The notes under the pieces were generated by a model. It was not told where the DNA came from, did no database searches, and worked only from the letters and a program-made list of their open reading frames with translations. The translations under genes and the position numbers were made by a program. A DNA stretch of 12,270 nucleotides, from the NCBI GenBank assembly GCA_902767025.1, contig CACXFZ010000118.1, forward strand, positions 1 through 12,270. The letters run 5' to 3'. This DNA comes from an uncultured Coriobacteriaceae bacterium (GTDB lineage Bacteria > Actinomycetota > Coriobacteriia > Coriobacteriales > Eggerthellaceae). Below, piece after piece: positions 1 to 6,758 of the stretch; the first letter of the stretch is position 1, and the number at the start of each line of letters is the position of its first letter.

Positions 1-2
1 CC

Positions 3-2114
3 GAGCACGGCAAGGAGGGTGGTCCTGCCGTCGACGACACCCGCTACCTGGAGATCTGGAACCTGGTGTTCATGGAGAAGGAGCGCGGCCAGAGCACCGG
101 CCCCGACTCCTTCGAGATCCTCGGCGACCTGCCGAAGAAGAACATCGACACCGGCATGGGTCTGGAGCGCATCGCCGCGATCATGCAGGGCGTTACCAGC
201 AACTTCGACACCGACGTGCTGCATGGGCTCATCGAGGTGGGCGAGCGCCTGACCGGCTTGAAGTACGGCGAAGACGAGAATGCCGACACCTCGCTGCGCG
301 TGATGGCCGACCACGCCCGCAGCGTCACGTTCATGATCGGCGACGGCATCCTGCCGGGCAACGAGGGACGCGGGTACGTGCTGCGCCGCCTGCTGCGCCG
401 TGCCGCGCTCAAGGGCCACCTGCTCGGCATCGAAGGTCCCTTCCTGGGGCAGTTCGTCGACAAGATCATCGAGGTCATGGGCCCGGTGTATCCCGAGCTC
501 ACGGCCAACCGCAAGCTCATCGAGCGCGCCGTGCTGGCCGAAGAGGAGCGTTTCGGCGCCACGATGCGCCAGGGGCGTGCCTATCTGGCCGAAGAGCTGG
601 ACGGGTTCGACGGCAAGGTGCTGGACGGCAAAGTGGCCTTCACCCTGCACGACACCTACGGGTTCCCCCTGGAGGTCACGCAGGAGATCTGCGCCGAGCA
701 GGGCATCGAGGTGGACACCGACGGCTTCGACGAGTGCATGGCCCAGCAGCGCAAGATGGCGCGCGCGGCCACCCAGGACGACTCCGAGGCCGCCTGGTCG
801 ACCTTCGACGGCACGATGCCGGCGATTCTGGAGCGCGTGGGCGCCTCCCAGTTCGTGGGATACACCGAAAACGAGAAGATGGCCAAGGTCGTGTCCATCG
901 TCAAGGATGGCGCCGAGGCCGATAGCCTGAACGCTGGCGAAGAGGGCGGCATCGTGCTCGACACCACGCCGTTCTACGCCGAAAAGGGCGGCCAGGTAGG
1001 CGACATCGGCCAGATCCGCTCGTCTTCGGCATGCGCGGAGGTTGAAGACACCCACGAGCCCGAGGCGGGCCTGGTGCTCCATCACGTGCGCATGGCCGAA
1101 GGAACCCTGAGCGTGGGCGATTCGGTCACCGCGACCATCGACGTGCTGCGCCGCGAGCGCATCCGCCGCAACCACAGCGCCACGCACATCCTGCACTGGG
1201 CGCTGCGCCAGGTGCTCGGCGACCATGTGAAGCAGGCGGGCAGCCTGGTGGCTCCCGATCGCCTGCGCTTCGACTTCACGCACTTCGAGGCGGTGAGCCG
1301 CGAGCAGCTCGACCAGATCGAGGAACTGGCCAACCGCAAGATCATGGAGAACCGCCCCGTCCGCTACTACGAGATCCCGCTCACGCAGGCGCGCGAAGAG
1401 GGCATCACGGCCCTGTTCGGCGAGAAGTACGGCGACATCGTGCGCGTCATCGACATGGAGGGCTTCAGCAAGGAGCTCTGCGGTGGCTGCCATGTGGCCT
1501 CCACGGCCGAGATCGGCCTGGTGAAGATCTCCAGCGAGCAGAGCGTTGCCGCCGGCACGCGCCGCATCGAGGCAGTGACCAGCTTCGATGCCCTGGCCTA
1601 CGTCAACGACTTCCAGCGCGAGCTGCGCGAAGCGGCCGACCTGCTGGGCGTGCCGCCGATGGACGTCGTCGAGCGCAGCGCCCACAACCTGGAACAGCTC
1701 AAGGACCTGAAGACCAAGCAGAAGCGCACCAAGGAACTGGCCGCGGCTGGCAACCTCAAGGTGATCCTGGAGAAGTCGCGTGGCATTTCCAAGGAAGGCT
1801 ACCCGATCTACATCCTGCGCGCCGACGGCTTCGATGCCGGTGCACTGCGCAACTCGTGGGACATCGTGCATGGCCAGAACCCTGGCGCGGTGGCCGTGGT
1901 GTTCGCCAGCAACTTCGAGGGCACGCCGCTGCTGATGGCGGCCGGCTCCGACGAAGCGGTGGCCACCGGCTTCCACGCAGGCAACGTGATCAAGGCCATC
2001 TCGGGCCACATCAAGGGCGGTGGCGGCGGCAAGCCGACGATGGCCCAGGCAGGCGGCAAGGACGCCGAGGGTCTGGATGCCGCGCTCGAAGCCGCACGCG
2101 AAATGTTGGGCTAG
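3..2114 (+). CDS. alaS: Alanyl-tRNA synthetase, 3' part (5' end outside window)
   Basis: Cytoplasmic enzyme that charges tRNA-Ala with alanine and hydrolyses mischarged Ser/Gly-tRNA-Ala. The frame is open from the window edge: the first visible residues include EIWNLVFMEKER, and the class II motif 3 GMGLERI follows at about nt 156-176. 703 residues are visible; bacterial AlaRS is usually about 870-890, so roughly 170 N-terminal residues of the catalytic domain are missing. The editing domain has both zinc-binding elements: HSATH at nt 1173-1187 and CGGCH at nt 1479-1493. The C-terminal DHHA1/C-Ala domain ends with the glycine-rich GGGGGK at nt 2016-2033. No frameshift or missing key residue is seen. 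ruvX and mltG downstream of alaS is a common order in Gram-positives, but the 310-bp gap before ruvX suggests separate transcription here. Identification is secure. Confidence 0.98.
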   Translation, partial: EHGKEGGPAVDDTRYLEIWNLVFMEKERGQSTGPDSFEILGDLPKKNIDTGMGLERIAAIMQGVTSNFDTDVLHGLIEVGERLTGLKYGEDENADTSLRVMADHARSVTFMIGDGILPGNEGRGYVLRRLLRRAALKGHLLGIEGPFLGQFVDKIIEVMGPVYPELTANRKLIERAVLAEEERFGATMRQGRAYLAEELDGFDGKVLDGKVAFTLHDTYGFPLEVTQEICAEQGIEVDTDGFDECMAQQRKMARAATQDDSEAAWSTFDGTMPAILERVGASQFVGYTENEKMAKVVSIVKDGAEADSLNAGEEGGIVLDTTPFYAEKGGQVGDIGQIRSSSACAEVEDTHEPEAGLVLHHVRMAEGTLSVGDSVTATIDVLRRERIRRNHSATHILHWALRQVLGDHVKQAGSLVAPDRLRFDFTHFEAVSREQLDQIEELANRKIMENRPVRYYEIPLTQAREEGITALFGEKYGDIVRVIDMEGFSKELCGGCHVASTAEIGLVKISSEQSVAAGTRRIEAVTSFDALAYVNDFQRELREAADLLGVPPMDVVERSAHNLEQLKDLKTKQKRTKELAAAGNLKVILEKSRGISKEGYPIYILRADGFDAGALRNSWDIVHGQNPGAVAVVFASNFEGTPLLMAAGSDEAVATGFHAGNVIKAISGHIKGGGGGKPTMAQAGGKDAEGLDAALEAAREMLG

Positions 2115-2117
2115 GTT

Positions 2118-2139
2118 CCGCGGTTTTCACAAACTGCGG
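2118..2139 (+). terminator. Hairpin just after the alaS stop, possible terminator
   Basis: CCGCGGTTT (2118-2126) pairs with AAACTGCGG (2131-2139) around the loop TCAC, giving nine pairs of which one is G-T. It begins three bases after the alaS stop codon. No T-run follows, so it is not a classic intrinsic terminator; it may stabilise the mRNA 3' end or assist termination. It occupies the same place relative to its gene as the stop-codon hairpins of the peptidase gene and queA. Confidence 0.5.
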
Positions 2140-2159
2140 GACAAGCGCATGAGGCGCTG

Positions 2160-2271
2160 CGACGCTGCGCGCGCATCTGCCGGCACGCTAGGCCCTTGCG
2201 CGCTTTCCCTCGCGTGCGAAGCACGCTCGGCCGCTCGCCGGGCCTATCGCACTCGGCAGAGCGCACGCTCG
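2160..2271 (+). repeat. Diverged member of the 3'-end foldback element family
   Basis: This stretch starts with CGACGCTGCG, the same ten bases that open the two better-conserved copies at 9611 and (minus strand) 10843. CCCTTG follows at 2193, 33 nt from the start (34 in the 9611 copy). An apical hairpin comes next: GCGTGC 2212-2217, loop GAA, GCACGC 2221-2226, continuing into TCGG as in the other copies. Nested perfect stems enclose it: TCTGCCG 2176-2182 with CGGCAGA 2254-2260, and TAGGCCC 2189-2195 with GGGCCTA 2240-2246. The stem sequences differ from the other copies, but spacing and anchor words are colinear. It could alternatively be an unrelated foldback that shares a few GC-rich words. 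Confidence 0.5.
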
Positions 2272-2412
2272 CTGCTTGACCATGGGCGACCTGGGCAGGG
2301 GTCTGCCAGCCCGGGGCGCCTTTCGCTCGAAGTGCCTGACTTTGCCTGACTTGCGAGTCTGTGCGCTTGTGCCGTTCTTGCCAAGGCATGCAAGGCGCGC
2401 GGGCGGTGGCGG
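2272..2412. other. Rest of the alaS-ruvX gap, no gene recognised
   Basis: No convincing coding frame is seen on either strand. A weak stem-loop lies at 2291-2309 (CTGGGCAG, loop GGGT, CTGCCAG, one bulged G). A perfect tandem 10-mer lies at 2333-2352. The open frame crossing this stretch on the minus strand is mostly a shadow of ruvX. Confidence 0.5.
2333..2352. repeat. Perfect tandem repeat of a 10-mer
   Basis: TGCCTGACTT occurs twice in direct succession, at 2333-2342 and 2343-2352. It is the only exact tandem duplication I noticed in the gap. It may be replication slippage or a paired protein-binding site; nothing else in the sequence favours either. Confidence 0.6.
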
Positions 2413-2418
2413 TACAAT
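2413..2418 (+). promoter_or_regulatory. Candidate -10 box for a leaderless ruvX transcript
   Basis: TACAAT matches the bacterial -10 consensus and ends six bases before the ruvX ATG, so the predicted first transcribed base falls at or next to the A of that ATG. No Shine-Dalgarno-like purine run lies in the usual window upstream of the start. No good -35 is seen at 16-18 bp. The pair of observations suggests a leaderless mRNA. Confidence 0.45.
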
Positions 2419-2424
2419 CTTCAT

Positions 2425-2835
2425 ATGAGAGTGATGGCACTCGACATAGGAAAGACGCGCTGCGGCATCGCCGTGTCTGATCCCGCAGGTGCGGTGGCGT
2501 CGCCCATCTGCGTGCTGCCCGCGCAGCAGGTGCTGGGCTGCGAGCCCCCGTTCAGGCGGTTGATCGAGGACTGGGAGCCCGAACTGCTGCTGGTGGGGCT
2601 GCCGCTGACGCTGTCGGGCGACGTGGGACCGCAGGCGCGCCGCATCCAATCGCAGGCCCAGGCGATTGCCGAGAAAACGGGCCTTCCGCTCGAGTTCACC
2701 GACGAGAGGCTGAGCTCGACGCAGGCCAAACGTAGTTTGCGTGAAAAGGGATACGACGAAAAGGGCATGCGAGGCAAAGTCGATATGATAGCTGCGAGCC
2801 TGTTTTTGCAAGCATGGCTCGAGCGCGGGGAATAG
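2425..2835 (+). CDS. ruvX: RuvX/YqgF family putative pre-16S rRNA nuclease / Holliday junction resolvase
   Basis: 136-residue RNase H-like protein of the YqgF family, implicated in trimming the 5' end of 16S rRNA precursor and, in some bacteria, in Holliday junction resolution. Family marks are clear: LDIGKTRCGIAVSD with the first acidic residue Asp7, the core strand LLVGLP at 55-60, TDERLSS with Asp93/Glu94, and KVDMIAA with Asp120 near the C terminus. These give the expected acidic catalytic set, and length is normal. The start at 2425 fits the usual MRVxALD beginning; the in-frame ATG three codons later would cut this off. No ribosome binding site is visible, while a -10-like TACAAT sits directly upstream, so a leaderless message is plausible. 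mltG follows after 20 bp, the standard ruvX-mltG pairing. Confidence 0.95.
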   Translation: MRVMALDIGKTRCGIAVSDPAGAVASPICVLPAQQVLGCEPPFRRLIEDWEPELLLVGLPLTLSGDVGPQARRIQSQAQAIAEKTGLPLEFTDERLSSTQAKRSLREKGYDEKGMRGKVDMIAASLFLQAWLERGE

Positions 2836-2855
2836 ACGCGCAGGAAGGCGAGTTC

Positions 2856-4001
2856 ATGGCAGGAAAACGACAGGTTACGTATTCGTCGCGCCCGAACAGG
2901 GCCGCACGTCAGGCTCACCGCCAGGGTGCGCGCGAGTTCAAGACGTACGACACCAGCTTCATCCGCCCGAAGAGCAACTTCAACCCCACGGTCATGGCAC
3001 TGGGCCTGGCCGTGCTGGCATTGCTGCTGCTGTTCGGGGTGTTTTCCTGCAGTCGCGGATGCAACCGCCACACGATGCTCGAGGCGGGCGCGCCCATTAC
3101 CGTGACGGTGCCGGAAGGCGCCACGACCACCGAAATCGCCCAGCAGCTCTACGACGACGGCCTGATCGAGGACACGGGCGCGTTCACGGCGGTGGTCCAG
3201 CAGCAAGGCGCCGACGCCGCACTGAAGCCGGGCACTTACGACCTGGTGGGCGGCACGAGCCTGGAAGACCTGGTCGCCACGCTGCATGCGGGTCCGAAGC
3301 TGACCTCGTTCACGATTCCGGAAGGCTACACGATCTCGAAGATGGCAACCGTCATCGAAGAGGCGTACGGTGGGGCCATCACGGCCGACCAGTTCAAGCA
3401 GGCCGCCAGCACCATCGACCCCTACGTTCAGGACTTCCCGTTCGTCGAGGGAGCCTACGAAGGCTCGCTGGAAGGCTTCCTATTCCCCAAGACCTACCCG
3501 ATCGAAGAGGGCGACACGGCCGAATCGGTGGTGCGCAAGATGCTCTCGCAATACCAGCAGGAAACCGCGGCGCTGGACTACTCCAAGGCCGAGCAGTCCG
3601 GGCTCAACCCCTATGAGGCGCTGATCCTGGCGTCGGTGGTCGAGCGCGAGGCGGCCGAGGACAACCGTGCCACGGTGGCATCGGTGTTCTACAACCGCCT
3701 GGACATCGGCATGCCGCTGCAGAGCGACGCCACGATCGCCTACCTGGTCAACGGCGACCCCACGCCCGAGGACCTGGACATCGAAAGCCCCTACAACACG
3801 TATCTGAACTACGGGCTTCCCGCGGGCCCCATCTGCTCGCCGAGCCTGGCAAGCCTGGAAGCGGTGTGCAACCCCGAGAGCACCGATTACCTGTACTTCT
3901 ACTTCTGGCCCAACGAATCAGGCGTGATGCAGTACGCCTTCAGCCAGACCTACGAAGAGCACCAGGACGCCATCGGCGGCACCAGCACGCTCGAAGGCTA
4001 G
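2856..4001 (+). CDS. mltG: Endolytic murein transglycosylase MltG (YceG-like)
   Basis: 381-residue membrane-anchored lytic transglycosylase that cuts nascent peptidoglycan strands and is thought to set glycan length. The cytoplasmic N terminus of about 45 residues is basic. One transmembrane segment spans about residues 46-64 (VMALGLAVLALLLLFGVF). A LysM-like extracellular region follows (from about 80, VTVPEGAT and FTIPEGYT), then the YceG catalytic domain. ASVVEREAAED contains Glu263, the counterpart of the catalytic Glu218 of E. coli MltG, followed by the family stretch SVFYNRL...MPLQSDATIAY. The start at 2856 is chosen because AGGAAGG lies seven bases upstream. An in-frame ATG at 2814 overlaps ruvX and has no such site. 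Just after the membrane segment is CSRGC, an odd Cys pair but not a lipobox. The HAD phosphatase gene starts 14 bp downstream. Confidence 0.95.
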   Translation: MAGKRQVTYSSRPNRAARQAHRQGAREFKTYDTSFIRPKSNFNPTVMALGLAVLALLLLFGVFSCSRGCNRHTMLEAGAPITVTVPEGATTTEIAQQLYDDGLIEDTGAFTAVVQQQGADAALKPGTYDLVGGTSLEDLVATLHAGPKLTSFTIPEGYTISKMATVIEEAYGGAITADQFKQAASTIDPYVQDFPFVEGAYEGSLEGFLFPKTYPIEEGDTAESVVRKMLSQYQQETAALDYSKAEQSGLNPYEALILASVVEREAAEDNRATVASVFYNRLDIGMPLQSDATIAYLVNGDPTPEDLDIESPYNTYLNYGLPAGPICSPSLASLEAVCNPESTDYLYFYFWPNESGVMQYAFSQTYEEHQDAIGGTSTLEG

Positions 4002-4015
4002 GGGCCCTCGCGCCC

Positions 4016-4579
4016 ATGGCCATCACGCTGCCCGACAGGTACTTCGCCCGCGTCACGCGCATTTCTGTGCGCGAGGACCTGGTGGAGGCCGGCTTCACCC
4101 ATGCGCTCATCGACATGGACAACACGCTGCTTTCGCGCGAAACGCACGACGTGCCACGCGACGTGAAGCAATGGCTGGGCCAGGTGCGCGCCGCGGGCGT
4201 GCAGGTGTGCCTGCTGTCGAACAACTGGCATCAGACGCCCTACCGGATCGCCGGCGAACTCGACCTGCCCGTGGTGGCCAAGGCGTGCAAGCCGCTGCCG
4301 CACTCGTTCATCGTGGCGCGCGGCAAGGTGGGGGCGCGAAGCGCGAGCACCGTTGTCATCGGCGACCAGATCGCCACCGACGTGGTGGGCGCCCACATGC
4401 TGGGGATGAAGGCGTACCTGGTGTGCCCCCTGGCCGAAAAGGACGTGATGTCCACCGCGCTGATGCGCGACTTCGAGCGCATGGTGCTGGGCGAGCGACT
4501 GCCCGAGGGCCTGTGTTCTGCCGAGTGCGCTGCCGATGCTTCCTGCGCGCCCTCGGCTTGCGAAGGGGGCCAGGCATGA
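4016..4579 (+). CDS. yqeG: YqeG-type HAD superfamily phosphatase
   Basis: 187-residue soluble HAD phosphatase of the YqeG type (IIIA subclass); its physiological substrate is not known. All HAD motifs are present: I, IDMDNTLL with Asp33 (nucleophile) and Asp35; II, LLSNN with Ser68; III, Lys92 in KACKPLP; IV, GDQIATD with Asp117 and Asp122. The start at 4016 (MAITLPDRYF) fits family proteins and sits 14 bp after mltG, with only a weak AGGGG 11 bases upstream. The open frame extends further back inside mltG, but that part is arginine-rich shadow translation. The C-terminal tail after about residue 165 is unusual: four cysteines in C-x3-C-x5-C-x4-C, outside the conserved fold. The stop overlaps the next start as ATGA, so translation of the two is probably coupled. 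yqeG near aroE is also seen in Firmicutes. Confidence 0.9.
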   Translation: MAITLPDRYFARVTRISVREDLVEAGFTHALIDMDNTLLSRETHDVPRDVKQWLGQVRAAGVQVCLLSNNWHQTPYRIAGELDLPVVAKACKPLPHSFIVARGKVGARSASTVVIGDQIATDVVGAHMLGMKAYLVCPLAEKDVMSTALMRDFERMVLGERLPEGLCSAECAADASCAPSACEGGQA

Positions 4580-5508
4580 GCACGCTGACGGTGGTGTCCG
4601 ATTTCAACGCGCAGCCGCTGACGCAGGCGTGCGCGGACCTGTTCGACGCCTACGATTGCGGTTGGGAGGCGCAGGCCGTCTCGCTGACATCGCGCGCCGA
4701 CGCGCACGGGGTGCTCACCGACGGGTCGTGGGACGCCTGCATGCTCGACGGCCCGCTGCAGGACCTGGTGAAGGCGTCGGCCGACATCCGCGCCGCATCG
4801 GTGAAACTCAGCGGCGGGGCCGACCTGCTGTTTCGCAAGAACGGCGTCACCATTGCGGTGAACCTGTTCGGCTCGGCGGCCATTGCCCACGTGGAGCACA
4901 CGCAGCGCAGGCTGGGCGGCGCCAACGTGGCCGTGTGCGGAACCGGGCCGCGGGCCTGTGCGCTCGTGCACGCATGCGCCGTCGCCGGTGCCGAGCGCAT
5001 CGTGCTGGTGGGCGAGACCCCCAAACAGAGCAAGTCCGAGCTCGAGTTGTTCCTGGCACGCTATAGGCGCATCGCCTACGAAGGGCTGGACCTGCAGCCC
5101 TCCGACCATCTGCACCGCTCGTTCAAGGAGGCCTACGAGCAGCCGAAGTACCTGTTCGGCAGCTACGCCACGTCCACGCAGGCGCTTTCGGGCGCCGACT
5201 ACATCTTCGCAGCGGGCGAGACTCCCTTCGCCACCGAGCCGGGCGTTCCACCGCAGGTGCTGGGCGACCAGATCCTGGTCTACCATGCAGGATGCTCGCT
5301 GGCGGAAAGCGCGCTTGCCAGTGCGGCGCGCGATGCCGGCGTGACGGTGCTCGACGGGCGGGGCACGACCGCGTTTTGCGCGGCGGAGGCCGTGTCGGTG
5401 CTGTGCATGGGAGGCGCGGGCACCGACGAAGTGCGCAGCGAACAGGGCGCCCAGCTGCTCGATGATATGTTCGCGGTGGCTGCCAAGGCGCTCGGGGTGC
5501 CGTGCTAG
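4576..5508 (+). CDS. Shikimate dehydrogenase (AroE)-family protein, catalytic residues not conserved
   Basis: 310-residue protein with the two-domain layout of AroE, which normally reduces 3-dehydroshikimate to shikimate with NADPH. The C-terminal half has a Rossmann loop (CGTGPRACAL, residues 121-130) after the expected strand, and a late DGRGTTAF resembling the DGxGM segment of AroE. The N-terminal substrate domain is strongly diverged. The NVTxPxK slot reads CMLDGPLQ (55-62), placing Gln62 where the catalytic Lys should be. The GxNTDxxG slot reads AVNLFGS (94-100), placing Phe98 where the catalytic Asp should be. The start overlaps the yqeG stop (ATGA) with AAGGGGG just upstream. Position before aroCKB argues for a role linked to the pathway, but true dehydrogenase activity is doubtful; a diverged or regulatory homologue is possible. 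I give no symbol for that reason. Confidence 0.75.
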   Translation: MSTLTVVSDFNAQPLTQACADLFDAYDCGWEAQAVSLTSRADAHGVLTDGSWDACMLDGPLQDLVKASADIRAASVKLSGGADLLFRKNGVTIAVNLFGSAAIAHVEHTQRRLGGANVAVCGTGPRACALVHACAVAGAERIVLVGETPKQSKSELELFLARYRRIAYEGLDLQPSDHLHRSFKEAYEQPKYLFGSYATSTQALSGADYIFAAGETPFATEPGVPPQVLGDQILVYHAGCSLAESALASAARDAGVTVLDGRGTTAFCAAEAVSVLCMGGAGTDEVRSEQGAQLLDDMFAVAAKALGVPC

Positions 5509-5511
5509 AAT
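5503..5511 (+). promoter_or_regulatory. Candidate extended -10 promoter for aroC
   Basis: TGCTAGAAT fits an extended -10 element (TG, one base, then TAGAAT) and overlaps the stop codon of the AroE-family gene. The predicted transcription start is near 5518, giving a leader of about 55 nt before aroC. No convincing -35 is present, which extended -10 promoters can lack. It would allow aroCKB-pepP to be transcribed apart from the upstream genes. Confidence 0.4.
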
Positions 5512-5521
5512 CGAACCGAGG

Positions 5522-5569
5522 ATGAACGCAAACGGCTGCAGGAGGCGGATGTCCCCTGCGAGGAGATGA
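5522..5569 (+). CDS. Possible short leader ORF before aroC
   Basis: A 15-codon frame, MNANGCRRRMSPARR, lies between the candidate promoter and aroC. Its internal ATG at 5549 (MSPARR) is preceded by AGGAGG at 5540-5545, a better ribosome binding site than the one before aroC. The stop TGA (5567-5569) ends three bases before the aroC ATG and overlaps its GAGGAG site, so ribosomes finishing the leader would sit on the aroC start region. It has no Trp, Phe or Tyr codons, so it is not a classic aromatic attenuator. Whether it is translated cannot be told from sequence. Confidence 0.3.
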   Translation: MNANGCRRRMSPARR

Positions 5570-5572
5570 GGC

Positions 5573-6745
5573 ATGCACTACGTTACCGCAGGTGAAAGCC
5601 ATGGGCCCTGTCTCACGGCCATCGTAAGCGGCGTGCCTGCCGGCCTGTCCGTTTCCGAAACGCAGATCAATGCCGATTTGAAGCGACGCCAGTCGGGCTA
5701 CGGCCGCGGCGGGCGCCAGGACATCGAGTCGGACGTGGTTTCCGTGGTGTCGGGCGTGCGCTTCGGCGTCACGCTGGGAAGCCCGGTTACCCTGCAGGTT
5801 GCCAACAGGGACTGGGCGAACTGGTCCGAGCGCATGGCGGCCTTCGGCGAAGCGCCCGAGGACCTGCAGCGCGAGGTCACGCCGCGTCCGGGCCATGCCG
5901 ACCTGGTTGGCGCGCTCAAGAACAACACCGACGATTGCCGCAACGTCTTGGAGCGGGCGAGTGCACGCGAAACCGCCGCCCGCGTGGCGGCTGCGGGCAT
6001 CGCGCGCGAGTTTCTGGCTGCCGTGGGCGTGGAGGTGTTCAGCTACGTCACGCGCATCGGAACGGCCGCCTTCGTCGAAGACGACCCCATGGTGGCCGCC
6101 CCCGACTACAAGCCGCTCGACATCGAGATGTCCGAGGTGCGCTGTCCCGATCCCGAGGCCAGCGAGCACATGTGCCGCATGATCGACGTGGCCCGCGTGC
6201 AGGGCGAGAGCCTGGGTGGGGAATTCCGCGTGGTGGCCACGGGCCTGGTGCCCGGATTGGGCGATTTCGACAGCGGGCGCAACCGCCTGAGCAGCCGCCT
6301 GGGCGCCGCCTTGTTCAGCATCCCTGCCATCAAGGGCGTGGAGATCGGACGCGGGTTCGCCACCGCAGGCATGCAGGGCTCTGCCGTGCACGACCCGATC
6401 ACGCAAAGCAAGCGGCGCGGATTCAGCCGGGCCAGCAACAACGCGGGCGGCCTGGAGGGCGGGATGACCACGGGCATGCCGCTGATCGTCACGGCGGCCA
6501 TGAAGCCCATCCCCACGCTGCAAAGCCCGCTTGGCACCGTCAACATCGACACGATGGAGCCTGTGAGCGCATCCACCGAGCGCAGCGACGTCTGCGCGGT
6601 CCCCGCGGCTGCCGTCGTGGCGGAATCCGAAGTCGCGTTCGTGCTGGCCGACGCCTACCTGCGCAAGTTCGGCAGCGACAACATGGCCGACATCTTGTCT
6701 TCCTTGGAATCCTACCGCAAACGACTGCGCACGCAGTCGCGCTAG
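5573..6745 (+). CDS. aroC: Chorismate synthase
   Basis: 390-residue FMN-dependent chorismate synthase, catalysing loss of phosphate from 5-enolpyruvylshikimate-3-phosphate to give chorismate, the last shikimate-pathway step. Signatures are intact: GESHG at 7-11 with active-site His10; RRQSGYGRGGRQ at 38-49; RPGHAD at 105-110; RASARETAARV at 128-138; and in the C-terminal half the RASNNAGGLEGGMTTG and ERSDVCAVPA segments. Length matches the family. The start is supported by GAGGAG about eight bases upstream. A 64-bp gap separates it from the previous gene and contains a candidate promoter and a short leader frame. aroK follows after 13 bp. The last codons form a perfect 7-bp stem (6722-6739) just before the stop. 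Confidence 0.98.
   Translation: MHYVTAGESHGPCLTAIVSGVPAGLSVSETQINADLKRRQSGYGRGGRQDIESDVVSVVSGVRFGVTLGSPVTLQVANRDWANWSERMAAFGEAPEDLQREVTPRPGHADLVGALKNNTDDCRNVLERASARETAARVAAAGIAREFLAAVGVEVFSYVTRIGTAAFVEDDPMVAAPDYKPLDIEMSEVRCPDPEASEHMCRMIDVARVQGESLGGEFRVVATGLVPGLGDFDSGRNRLSSRLGAALFSIPAIKGVEIGRGFATAGMQGSAVHDPITQSKRRGFSRASNNAGGLEGGMTTGMPLIVTAAMKPIPTLQSPLGTVNIDTMEPVSASTERSDVCAVPAAAVVAESEVAFVLADAYLRKFGSDNMADILSSLESYRKRLRTQSR
6722..6739 (+). other. Palindrome in the last codons of aroC
   Basis: CGACTGC (6722-6728) pairs perfectly with GCAGTCG (6733-6739) around GCAC, ending three bases before the aroC stop codon. No T-run follows and aroK starts 19 bases on, so it is unlikely to terminate transcription fully. 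It could slow ribosomes or mark an RNA processing site, or be chance in GC-rich DNA. Confidence 0.4.
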
Positions 6746-6758
6746 GGGGCCAGACACG

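Noticed and set aside
2188..2811. 207-codon minus-strand frame across ruvX and the alaS-ruvX gap
   Set aside because: Mostly antisense to ruvX; no ribosome binding site and no family resemblance.
2814..2855. Upstream in-frame start for mltG
   Set aside because: It overlaps ruvX and has no ribosome binding site, while ATG at 2856 has AGGAAGG at good spacing.
4240..5574. 444-codon minus-strand frame opposite yqeG and the AroE-family gene
   Set aside because: Composition and lack of any recognisable domain mark it as an antisense shadow.
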